Shown: positions 22,187 to 31,477 of the stretch, one piece after another | Position numbering within the stretch: position 1 is the stretch's first letter | Layout: each line of letters starts with the position of its first letter | Assembly: GCA_933228675.1 (NCBI GenBank) | Contig: OW121741.1 | Location: forward strand, 53,053,186-53,117,185 | Reading direction: 5' to 3' | Source: Stomorhina lunata | Taxonomy: Eukaryota; Arthropoda; Insecta; Diptera; Rhiniidae | Length of the DNA: 64,000 nucleotides | The notes under the pieces: model-generated | Databases searched by the model: none | Seen by the model: the letters and a program-made list of their open reading frames with translations, nothing else | What the model was told of the DNA's origin: nothing | Program-made: the position numbers and the translations under genes

Positions 22187-22609
22187 AAAAAAATTGAAGC
22201 AAAAATTGAAGAATCTCCCATAACGCACAAAAGAATTTAAAGTAAGTAAAGTATGATATTAACAATTATTTAATTGAATAAAAAAACATTTTTTTCCACT
22301 TTGGACTGATGGGGATACGCGCCAACTTCTGGATTTAAACAGAAGAAATAACATAGCCTCTGGATCGAAAAGAAAAGACATTGAGTTTGAGGAAGAGCTC
22401 GCGAAGATATGCTTACTGGATGATTCAATAGAACTAATAAGCAGCAACAAATGCATCAAGGTCGAAAAAGGAGAGAACATAGAAAAAATTAAGAAAAAGT
22501 CTAAATCAGTTCAGGAGAAATTAGTGGAAATAATAGAGAAAAAAGAGGAAGCGAAGGAAAAGCGTCACCAGGAAAAAATTGATATGCTAAGGAAGATTTT
22601 AGAAGCTTA
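22187..22609 (+). pseudogene. Harbinger second protein (Myb/SANT-like), degraded
   Basis: An ATG at 22187 begins MEEKN but meets TGA codons where Trp would be expected. After a probable intron (GTAAGTA near 22222), a frame from about 22306 reads LWTDGDTRQLLDLNRR and then a highly charged, probably coiled-coil C-terminus ending EKIDMLRKILEA before TAA. Harbinger elements commonly encode a Myb/SANT-like DNA-binding partner with such a charged tail. The assignment rests on position and composition, not on a full domain match. Confidence 0.5.
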
Positions 22610-23124
22610 AAGTAAATAAAACAAGTTTTATTTACATCCACTAATTTACACAAAAACTGAGAGAATTGAGACTTAGTAGTTACCATTTTGTGATGCAAAA
22701 AATGGAAGTGGTGGGTTATGGTGACAAATGATAACTCGTCGACGTCGAAATTGATAGGAAAAATGAAAAAAATCCAGAACAGATCCAATAATTCTCGCGG
22801 TGTCACTCCCAAAAGTTAAATGTTAATTTTGCCCTATAAATTTTACATTTATGGTCCCACTTTAGGATGCGTCTGAAAGATTCCATTGATTTTTACTCCC
22901 AGAGAATTTTCTGGAGTACGCCAAACTTCTACAACAACTCCATACAACACACATATCGTCACCTAAAATGCAAAAGGGCGTAACTGCAAAACATTTTGAA
23001 TTAAATTTTTGCTAATTTTTTGTCAGTTACGTTCTTATGTATTTTAGGTGACGATATACATATTGCACTAGTTCCTCGAAACTGCTATAAAATGATACAC
23101 AGTGCTACACAGGGGCTAAGTATG
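22610..23124. other. Harbinger interior, no clear gene
   Basis: Non-coding or unrecognised sequence between the charged ORF and the BEL insertion. The phrase 'cgtcacctaaaatgcaaaag' (about 22960) recurs inverted near 23038 ('tattttaggtgacga'). GTATG at 23120-23124 is the left target duplication of BEL. Confidence 0.5.
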
Positions 23125-23637
23125 TATTTAGACGGGTTAAAGGGTGCAATATTAGCAATAAAAAACACAATAGGTTTTTTCATAAAACTTTATAAATTTA
23201 TTGTTTATTTTAAAGTCTAATAAATAATTCATGTGCAATATTAGAATAAGTTTAAGTTTAAGATTTTATATACAAGGGCTTTAATTAGGGGGTTTTAATT
23301 AGGGAATTTATTTAAGCTTTAGAATTTCACTTTTATTTGTATTCTATAGGGTTTAGATTTATGTTTAATTTTATGTTTATTTTAAATTCTTATTTATTTT
23401 AGTTTTAAGTATTTAGATTTAACTACTTTAGTAATTAGATTTAATTTTAATAATTTATGTTGGCTTTTATTCACACACGACTTCTGGGGGTTTTCGGGAA
23501 TTATAATTATCTGTGTACGATCTTATTCTGCCGATGATGATATGACCTTATTTTATGTTGACACTTGCTTTAAACTATTTTCGTAGGTTGTTTTGAGTTC
23601 AGGGTTGGAACTTTCTCATTGTTCACTGAAGTGAACA
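23125..23637 (-). repeat. BEL 3' LTR
   Basis: 513 bp, nearly identical to 27163-27671. It differs by a 'gcaatattagc' insertion near 23156, loss of one 'gacgggtta' unit and one C/T substitution. The minus-strand 5' edge has the palindrome TGTTCACTTCAGTGAACA (23620-23637). Confidence 0.93.
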
Positions 23638-24038
23638 TCCTCCCGGGCCTGGGACCTGTGAACAAAGAAAACAAGTATTTTTAAGTGTTTATTATGGGGT
23701 TAGTTCGTAAGAAGGGTATTTTAAATTAGTAAAGCCATTTGATTCACAAATGAGTGATTTCTGCTTCCAAACGGTTGGCGGATAGATTATTAGCCTGGGT
23801 TTATTGTTGATGGATTTACTTTTCTGTGAAAACAAAAAACAATAGAATTTAATTAAAAGATAAGTTTATACATTACTACCGAATCACTGTAACTATAAAA
23901 TTATTTATAGCTTTTGTACACTATTAGGGAATGTTAGTGACCCGATTATTTTTTTGTATAAAATTTGGGTATATATGTATGTATGCATATGAGTTTATAA
24001 TATTTTATAAACTTTATGTGATATATCAGCTAAGAAAA

Positions 24039-24061
24039 TTCTGTCGTAAATGACGACAGAA
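24039..24061. other. Perfect 9-bp hairpin in BEL 3' region
   Basis: TTCTGTCGT (24039-24047) and ACGACAGAA (24053-24061) are separated by a 5-nt loop. It lies in the non-coding part downstream of the gag-protease frame. Function unknown. Confidence 0.6.
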
Positions 24062-24221
24062 CGTCCCCGCCGTAAAATAATTCATAATAATTATTGGGTA
24101 TGTTTGGGTGAAATTCGTGCAAGTAAATCGCATCATTGGGTATTGTTAAAAGAAGTGGGTATTAAATTATTAAATGAAGAAGAGGGTATTTCATAAAATA
24201 AAACTTTAGGCTTATAACGGC

Positions 24222-24345
24222 CATTGTGTAGACGACGGTCAGTTGTCGTTTAATTTCCTTCAAGAAAAGGAGCTTCTTCATAGGGTAGGCGACGGTAAGT
24301 TGTCGCTTAATTTCCTTCAAAAGAAGGATCTTCTTCAATGGGGTT
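24222..24345. repeat. ~62-bp tandem duplication in BEL 3' region
   Basis: Two imperfect copies share 'gcgacggt.agttgtcg.ttaatttccttcaa' and 'cttcttcat.ggg'. They lie just downstream of the ORF stop on the minus strand. Confidence 0.7.
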
Positions 24346-24397
24346 TATTTAATCTAAGTAGAAATGAAGCAAGGAACTGGTTGTATGTGTAGTGTTT

Positions 24398-26284
24398 TTA
24401 CTGTAACGGTCCAGTTAAAATCCATCCAAACACAGTCTCTTGAGCTATTAATTTGTTTTGGAAAACATTTTTAACACCGTTTTTTAGTATCTGAGGGTAT
24501 ACATCGCTTCCTATGATCAAATCTATAGGTCGACTTTCATAAAATGTTTGATCGGCTAGCTCAATATCTCCCAAATCTTTTATTTTTGTGTGCAAATTAT
24601 GGGTGAGTGTTTTTTGGGTGGGTAAGTTTTTCGTAAGTGTTTGAACAACCATCGCATTTATATTTATTTTACATTTAGTTTGGGTATTTGTGTGTAGCGT
24701 TATGCCACATACATGACTGGAATGACCAGAATCAGCATTATTTAAGCCTGAGATTTTGGCAGTAATGGGTTTTGTGGGTAAGCGTAAATTTCTTTTCAAA
24801 CTGTCTGAAATAAATGATGAATCGGATGCCGGGTCAATTAGCGCTCTGGCTGGGTAAAGTTTTCCATTTGATTCAATATTTACATTAGCCGTTCCTAATA
24901 ACTTCATTTTTTCAGCAAAATTGGTTTTGCTTGTTTGGGTTTGAGTTGAGAAAGATTGTATGGTATGTGGGTTTGGCTTAACAGTTGTATGCAGAAGGGT
25001 ATTATGTAGGCCTCCACAATATCGGCAAGTAAATGTGCTATGACATTCTTCAATTACATGCCCAACTGCCAAGCAATTATAGCAAATGGCATTTTTATTT
25101 ACAAATTGTATCCTTTCGTCTATTCCAAAGGAAGAAAACGATGGACACTCTCTAAGAGTGTGAGAGTTTCTGCAGAGTTTGCAAATAGAACCATTATTAT
25201 TATTTTGGGTAGGGTATTCTTGGGTTTCTATGTGTTCCTGGGTAGATTCATTAGCTTTATGATTTATATTGTGGAATACGTGGCCTCGTGTGTTAAATTG
25301 CGGTTTATTATTTTCGAAATGCTTCGGTTTTGGGTTATTGTTAGCAGTAAGATGTAGAATATCATCCACAGATACTAATTCTTTGAATGTATTTGTTAAA
25401 AACAAATCTAATTGTGTCCATGAAGGCATCTCCGCACAATCTGGAAGGGTTCTTTCAAATTCTCTTCGGGTTTCCTTGGGTAGTTTTGCTAAACAGAGAT
25501 ATACAAAGATGGGATTCCAACTATCTGTATCAATCTCCAAAGAATTCAAGCTTGCAATACAACATTTCATCTTTCTCTGAAGTTTTCTTATTGCAGCACT
25601 ACATACTGTGCTTACTAGGGGTAAGTTAAAAAGGGTTTTAAGTTCCGAATTTATCTGCATTCGTTTGTTCTCATATTGAGACACTAAATGAGCCCATGCA
25701 ATAAGAAAGCCATCATTAGTTAAGGGTACATTGTCGACAATTTCTTTGGCTTCACCGCTGGTTTTCAGTTTAAGGTAAAACAGTTTTTCAACTCCGCTTA
25801 AACGGGTATTATTTCCATACACAGCTTTAAATAAGTCTCTAAAAGAGGTCCAATATTGAAAATTTCCACTGAATACGGGTATGTCAACAGGGGGTAAGCT
25901 AAAGGCAGCAGAATTGTTGGGTTGGGTATCTTCATGCTTGGGTAAATTGGACTGGGTTTTTTCTTGAGTAAGTTTTTCTATTCCTTCGTCAACGGAAATT
26001 GTACAAGTTCTATAGAACTGTTTAGCAGTCTTTACGACATTGATCAGTCTTTCAAATTTAATACTTTCTGCCGTTTCTTTGTTATTTATATCGGGGGTTT
26101 CTCTGATCTGCCTAAACTTGTTCTCAATATTTGACCATATTTCAAATAATTCCTGTTTTTTAAATTTCAGTGCGGGTAAAGATTGGGTATTTACGGGTGA
26201 AGTACGATAATCTTCCTCAAAGGCACCTAAGTCCAGTTGAATATATCGCATCAAATCGGTGGCCAAAGATTTTAAGTCAGACAT
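24398..26284 (-). CDS. BEL/Pao gag-protease polyprotein, 628 aa
   Basis: Open frame starting MSDLKSLATDLMRYIQ. The first third is a helical gag region. Around residues 130-290 is the BEL/Pao gag domain (DUF1759 type: LPPVDIPVFSGNFQYWTSF, FRDLFKAVYGN, FYLKLKTSGEAKE). Then comes a Cys/His cluster with CKLCRNSHTLREC, CYNCLAVGHVIEEC and CRYCGGLH (zinc knuckles). The retropepsin-like domain (DUF1758 type) has LIDPASDSSFISDSL, with the Asp codon at 24834-24832, and PIDLIIGSDVYPQIL. The frame ends VFGWILTGPLQ and TAA, where full BEL elements would continue into reverse transcriptase. It should package RNA in trans-complemented particles. The frame is intact. Codon choice is skewed by the ACCC motif described in the findings. 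Confidence 0.88.
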   Translation of the reverse strand: MSDLKSLATDLMRYIQLDLGAFEEDYRTSPVNTQSLPALKFKKQELFEIWSNIENKFRQIRETPDINNKETAESIKFERLINVVKTAKQFYRTCTISVDEGIEKLTQEKTQSNLPKHEDTQPNNSAAFSLPPVDIPVFSGNFQYWTSFRDLFKAVYGNNTRLSGVEKLFYLKLKTSGEAKEIVDNVPLTNDGFLIAWAHLVSQYENKRMQINSELKTLFNLPLVSTVCSAAIRKLQRKMKCCIASLNSLEIDTDSWNPIFVYLCLAKLPKETRREFERTLPDCAEMPSWTQLDLFLTNTFKELVSVDDILHLTANNNPKPKHFENNKPQFNTRGHVFHNINHKANESTQEHIETQEYPTQNNNNGSICKLCRNSHTLRECPSFSSFGIDERIQFVNKNAICYNCLAVGHVIEECHSTFTCRYCGGLHNTLLHTTVKPNPHTIQSFSTQTQTSKTNFAEKMKLLGTANVNIESNGKLYPARALIDPASDSSFISDSLKRNLRLPTKPITAKISGLNNADSGHSSHVCGITLHTNTQTKCKININAMVVQTLTKNLPTQKTLTHNLHTKIKDLGDIELADQTFYESRPIDLIIGSDVYPQILKNGVKNVFQNKLIAQETVFGWILTGPLQ

Positions 26285-27162
26285 TTTTTGGGTAAATGTA
26301 GTAAATAGGGTAATTGGGTAAAATTATATAAATATGGGGTAAAATGGGGTTTGGGTGGTTGTATAATAATAATATTATTAAATATTGTGTATTTTTATTA
26401 AATTTGTAAAATCAATTTTACAATAATATTACAAATAATTCAACTCACTGACCTTGCTGGTGTAGGGTACTAACGTGTAATGGAACTGCAGGGTAGTGTA
26501 ATGTTAACAAATATATGTACATATACATATCCATATATTACGATTTGCTGTAGGTAGGGTACAAACCACTTATAGTTTTTAATAAATTTATCTTATTGGC
26601 TTCCCTCTTCAGTTGTGTAAGTAGCGTTTGGTGTAGGGTGTAATGTGTGTTGTTGGAGTTTTTGTTGTGTTTCAATTTTGTTTATTGTGTTCCACTGTTT
26701 ATTTGCGTTTGAATATATTTTATTTATTTTTATAAAAATTATTTTATTTATTTTTGAATTTGTGTTGTTTTATTTAATTTTTTGAAAAAATATATTTTTT
26801 TTGTAACAAAATTTTTGAACTGCAGTTTATGCCGTCACTTGGTTCTGCAGGGTACTTTGTAATTTGTACAAATATACGTACGTGTGTATATTATTGCATT
26901 TGTTAATTTAAGTTCGCGAGTTCTCTTTTGTGTTTTTCTTTTAGGAGTTTTAATTATTTTTTGACCATTGTTTTTGTGTAAATATTGATGTATGTTTATA
27001 ATATTGTTTTATTTTGATATTTTTTTTAATTTGTTGGTTTGTAAATATGTAATTGTTTGTTTCTTAGAAGACAATTTATGTTCTAATTTTAGTTTGGCAC
27101 TTTGTAATTGTTTGTGGACTGTATTATTTTCTTTTATCACTGTTTTTCTTCCAGAAGGACCA

Positions 27163-27671
27163 TATTTAGACGGGTTAGACGGGTTAAAGGGTTAAAAAAC
27201 ACAATAGGTTTTTTCATAAAACTTTATAAATTTATTGTTTATTTTAAAGTCTAATAAATAATTCATGTGCAATATTAGAATAAGTTTAAGTTTAAGATTT
27301 TATATACAAGGGTTTTAATTAGGGGGTTTTAATTAGGGAATTTATTTAAGCTTTAGAATTTCACTTTTATTTGTATTCTATAGGGTTTAGATTTATGTTT
27401 AATTTTATGTTTATTTTAAATTCTTATTTATTTTAGTTTTAAGTATTTAGATTTAACTACTTTAGTAATTAGATTTAATTTTAATAATTTATGTTGGCTT
27501 TTATTCACACACGACTTCTGGGGGTTTTCGGGAATTATAATTATCTGTGTACGATCTTATTCTGCCGATGATGATATGACCTTATTTTATGTTGACACTT
27601 GCTTTAAACTATTTTCGTAGGTTGTTTTGAGTTCAGGGTTGGAACTTTCTCATTGTTCACTGAAGTGAACA
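27163..27671 (-). repeat. BEL 5' LTR
   Basis: 509 bp, partner of 23125-23637. The transcript would start here and run leftward. The primer-binding position is immediately inside (27162 downward, TGGTCCTTCTGG on the minus strand). Confidence 0.93.
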
Positions 27672-28010
27672 GTATGTTTGGAAAAATGTTGGAGTCAAAA
27701 GTTAGTTGTATATTATATATTTTTTGGCCATTTTTTGTATTTTTTCACCTTTTAACTTTGACCTTTATGAGCCATCATTTGTCCCCAACCCACTACACCT
27801 TTTCTTTGCCAAATACATTTGTCCAAACCTAACAAAATTAATTTAATTTATAATGAAATTTTTTATGTAATTTAATTTTTTATTGAATTCCTGCATTGTA
27901 CCTTTTACATTAAAAATTAATTAAAGATATTTTTTAGTTAACTATCCTTTACTACAACTACTATCCTAACCTACATTGTACCTTTTAAATTAAAAACTTA
28001 ATATATTTTT

Positions 28011-29274
28011 TTAGTTATATAAAAGAGTTTTTATTTTATTTCTTTTCATTAGGCCGAGTTGAGTTAATATATGATCTCTTCTGTCATCATCAAAATTCTC
28101 GGAAGGCACATTGGGCACGTTACAGCTTAATTCTTCCTCAAAAATGTCTTCATTGTCAATGCAAATGTTGAGAAGAACACATGCTGCAATGACAAATTGT
28201 GACATAGTGACAACATCATGAAAGTCAAGACGTAATAATTGTCGAAGACGACCCTTAAGAATCCCAAAAGCATTTTCTATCTTTACACGGATAGGAAAAA
28301 AATTTTGCGTTGTAATTTTTTCCGGTTCAGTTAAATTGCCGTAGTCTCGGTATGGTGTCAAAAGATATTCTCTTAAGGGGTAAGCAGAATCTCCCAGTAT
28401 GTGGTACTTTGGAAAACACAAATTGTGTAAATCTTTTCCAATAAATGATAATTTCAATACTCTTGAATCATAGATTTTACTGGGAACACCAGTGAAAACA
28501 TCCAAAAATCTCAGTTTTGAATCACAGATAGCTTGAAGTGTTATAGACAGAGTATCATGCCTGTTAGCGTACGTGGAACGTATTTTGTGTTTCGGCTTTC
28601 TAACTGATATATAACTTCCATCCACACATCCAATAACGTTTGGGAAACCAGAAATCTATAAAGAATTTTTTTTTGTACAGATTTGTAAATAATATAAACT
28701 ACAAATGAATGCAGTTGTACCTTTTCAAATTCCTTCGAAATTATTTCTTTTTCCAGTTCTGATTTTGGAAATTTGATTACTTCTAGGGCCATTTCCTTTA
28801 CTAAAAAATTCAAGACTTAAAGGATTTATGAAGATTTGATATAGACATATCAAAAAGGTTCGCCACATCTCGAAATGTTGTTTTATTCCCAGCGAACCTT
28901 AAAAAAACAAATGTGATTATTTAAATTTGCAAGAATATTTGTTATTGGACTACCACAAGAATGAAATGACTTGCTCTTCTACAGTTGATTGTGGTCTACC
29001 TCCTTGATATGTTCTTGTCAAGCTTGATACGGAGTACCTTTCTATAATATATGTATCACATTTTCGGCTAAGACGTAAATTCTTTTTAAACTGGAATAAA
29101 ATAGAAGAATGAATAAATTCACAAAATACTTTTAATTATTTTCTTACATCTGTTTCAGAATATTGATGAATTACGTTTTCATCAATATTCTCCTAAAATA
29201 GCCTCATATATTTCATCATCGGATGAAGAGGATGATTTTAAATATGTTAAAACAATTTCACTTTTAGCGTCCAT
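28011..29274 (-). pseudogene. Harbinger transposase (HARBI1-like), nearly intact
   Basis: Four minus-strand exons fit the family. Exon 1 is 29274-29148 (MDAKSEIV, acidic serine run), exon 2 29090-28954 (KKNLRLSRKCDTYII, RTYQGGRPQSTVEEQ), exon 3 28897-28721 (NKTTFRDVANLFDMS, VKEMALEVIKFP) and exon 4 28655-28011. GT-AG boundaries are visible at each junction, with a 65-bp last intron. Exon 4 holds the DDE nuclease: DGSYISVRKP, AICDSKLRFLDVFTGVPS, YHILGDSAYPL, RVKIENAFGILKGR, with the usual two Asp and one Glu. One frameshift in exon 1 (about 29190) and one in exon 3 (about 28820) break it, so it is probably inactive although the catalytic exon is clean. Confidence 0.82.
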
Positions 29275-29374
29275 AAAAATAAATTTCTGTTGAATAAGAA
29301 TCAATCACAGAATCAAAACAAATAATTTTGTTTTGATTCTGTAATTACATCAAATCGAGTGTTAAAATCGTTAC

Positions 29375-29404
29375 AAAATGTTGCACTACTTAGTGCAACA
29401 TTTT
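29375..29404. other. Perfect 14-bp palindrome in Harbinger upstream region
   Basis: AAAATGTTGCACTA (29375-29388) and TAGTGCAACATTTT (29391-29404) are separated by CT. It lies about 100 bp upstream of the transposase start. It could bind a dimeric protein or be part of a subterminal repeat. Confidence 0.7.
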
Positions 29405-29526
29405 CACAAAAGAACATTGTTATTTTTAAACGAATACACTTTTTTTCAGAATAGAACACAAAATAGTGGAAAGGGCAAAGAAAATGCAACATGTGTGTCA
29501 GAAAAGAAAACGCTATTAGACACGTG

Positions 29527-29860
29527 AGTTAACTTGTTAACTTTTAATTACTTAAAAAAAAAACAAGCTTTAGTTTTTACTTCTAAATTACAATTGATTC
29601 TTTATTTCAAATTTTCTTTTTATTTATACTAAATACAAAAATGCTTATTATGTTATTTTAATTTATAAATTTACTTCCTAGATATAAAAGTGCTTACTAA
29701 CTAAATTTTAATAATTCTTTTTATTTTAGCAAGTGGGTCAGTGTTTAATTAGGTTATTGCAAGATTGAGTTCAATTATTTCTTAACCGCTTAGTCTAGGT
29801 GGCTTTGTTGGTGGGTTCGTTGATATTGTTGTTGTTGTTATTGCAGTTGCTTCTGTAACT
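29527..29860 (-). repeat. Errantivirus 3' LTR
   Basis: 334 bp. The polypurine tract follows immediately on the interior side. No difference from the partner LTR was seen by eye. Confidence 0.93.
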
Positions 29861-31459
29861 CCTCCCTCCTTAAAATGAAGTGACGGCCAAAGGGGCATTG
29901 CACAATTTGTTGGCGGAACTTCATTATTTTTCTGATCAAGTAGGTATGTTATTGTTGTTGATTTTCTTTTCATTATAACAGTTATTAATATAATAATGAG
30001 AATTATTGTTGATCCAAAGACTGAATATGTTACTTTTTCATGTATTTCTGTACTCGTTTGTAGGTTTTCTACTACTTTTTTATCTTGAAATCTGTACTCG
30101 TTTAGTTTTGGAAGTGTTATTTCTTTTTTGTTGGAAAGGATAGTGATATTGTTGTGAAGGTTGGGTGGCATTTCAACAGGGTTTCCATTGTCCCAATATA
30201 CGTTATATTCGTTATTGTACCAGATGTTATTGATGGCAATTTTGCAGTTAATAAATTGAATCAGAGTTGTGCTATTTATGGTATGTTCTTTGCTAACATT
30301 GTTGCATGTGGAAGTGATCTGTTGTACTGGAGGGTTTATGAGGATAATGTAGTTAGGCTCTGGATGAATGATGTCAGACTTTTGTCCTATATCTCGCAAA
30401 TGACAAGAAGCATTCTCGTTTTTAAGTATTATATCTCTAATACAATTTGAGTTCATATTATATTCTGTCTCATAAATGTTTTTGCAATAAAATATATTTT
30501 CTATATTTCTACATTTTTCTTTATAAAATGTCAAATTATTTTCATTAATTAATGCGTATTCTTCACTTATAATTTCTAAGGTTTTGTTAATTGGTGTTGG
30601 AATAATATGATATAATGTACATTGTATTTTTGATATAATTGGAATTTTTATGTTGAATATAATATTTGTATTGTTATAGTATGCACTTAATTCTAAAAGT
30701 TCAAATATGTGTTCAGAGGAGATTATACTTATTGTATTATTTAGTATATTATGAATTTGAGCTAGTTCTATGGGATCTAGTATTAATTTAGGAATAATGT
30801 TCAGTTTGGATAATACTATTGCTTCGGCGATATTGTTCAGGTGTTGTGTAAGTATATCGATGTTATAGTTTATCTGATTAAGTTGTTGAATTTGTGTTAT
30901 TGTGTTTATTGTAGGGTTTAGTGAGTTACGGGTTTGGTCTTGTATGTTTTTTATGGATTCTGTAATAAGATATTGCTCTTTATTAATATGATTGGTTATG
31001 TTTTGAAATCTTTCTATCATGTTAGTGTTGAGAATTAGTTGTTGATTTAGTGTAGAGTTTATTTTTCCATTTTCTTTCAGTAGGAGTTCAATGTCTTTAT
31101 TTAGTCTTTCAGCATCCTCGTAATCCATGTTTCCAGTAATAAATTTTATTGTCGAACCTAATGCATTTATAAGACCTCTTTTTTGTCTATCTCTGGGTGT
31201 TAATAGATCTAGTTTTGTGGTAAGTGTTTTCAATTTTAGTCTTGTTGTATCCAAAGCGATTTTGGCGAATTTTGTAGTTTCAAAATGGGTTATAGTTTTT
31301 TCTATTTCCTGTATGTTGTTAGCGTAAGAATTGAGGTTGATTATGTGTATGAGATGTTTGTAGTCCGTTATTGTTCTAGCAGGTCCTAATTTCAAAGGTA
31401 TTATTCCTTGTGTTAGGGGAATGTCTACAATTTTAACATCGGCTCGTGTCGATATAAAT
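29782..31459 (-). CDS. env: env glycoprotein (baculovirus F-like errantiviral type)
   Basis: The frame is open from a splice acceptor (AG at 31461-31460) just after the pol stop and overlaps the 3' LTR at its end. The part from 31395 is 537 residues. Features: a basic furin-type RQKR site (codons about 31188-31177) followed by a Gly/Ala-rich GLINALGSTIKF stretch, typical of F-type fusion proteins; a long helical region; conserved cysteines in the second half; and a C-terminal hydrophobic span (SVFGSTIILIIILITVIM) followed by a short cytoplasmic tail. In the family env is made from a spliced mRNA, so the 5' exon lies upstream; I did not identify the donor. The frame is unbroken. Whether it still mediates particle release or entry cannot be judged from sequence. 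Confidence 0.85.
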
Positions 31460-31477
31460 CTAAAAGAAAATTTATTA

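Larger units (their letters stand above)
23125..27671 (-). mobile_element. BEL/Pao LTR retrotransposon, gag-protease only
   Basis: 4,547 bp on the minus strand. The LTRs (23125-23637 and 27163-27671) differ only by one substitution and short indels near their 3' edge. GTATG flanks the element at 23120-23124 and 27672-27676. Reading on the minus strand, the LTR begins TGTTCACTTCAGTGAACA, the interior begins TGGTCCTTCTGG (primer site position) and the 3' LTR is preceded by purine-rich CCCGGGAGGA. Only one ORF (gag plus protease) is present; reverse transcriptase, RNase H and integrase are missing. The element must depend on another one and inserted recently. Confidence 0.9.
22067..29520. mobile_element. 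PIF/Harbinger element split by a BEL/Pao insertion
   Basis: A + strand reading region on the left (22187-22609, basic, coiled-coil-like) faces a minus-strand HARBI-type transposase on the right (28011-29274). That is the two-gene layout of Harbinger elements. The BEL element at 23125-27671 lies between them and duplicates GTATG of Harbinger DNA. Outer ends are set only by loss of ABC homology. A weak inverted match (CGTCTTTAATAATAACAA near 22074, CGTTTAAAAATAACAA reversed near 29438) may be a decayed TIR. No clean 3-bp duplication was found. Confidence 0.65.

Noticed and set aside
22501..22812. 103-residue minus-strand frame as a Harbinger gene
   Set aside because: It overlaps the charged + strand frame antisense and has no motif I recognise; kept only as unassigned interior.
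29449..29522. Exact right end of the Harbinger element
   Set aside because: About 70 bp here match neither ABC nor a clear inverted repeat, and no 3-bp duplication could be confirmed, so no precise end is claimed.
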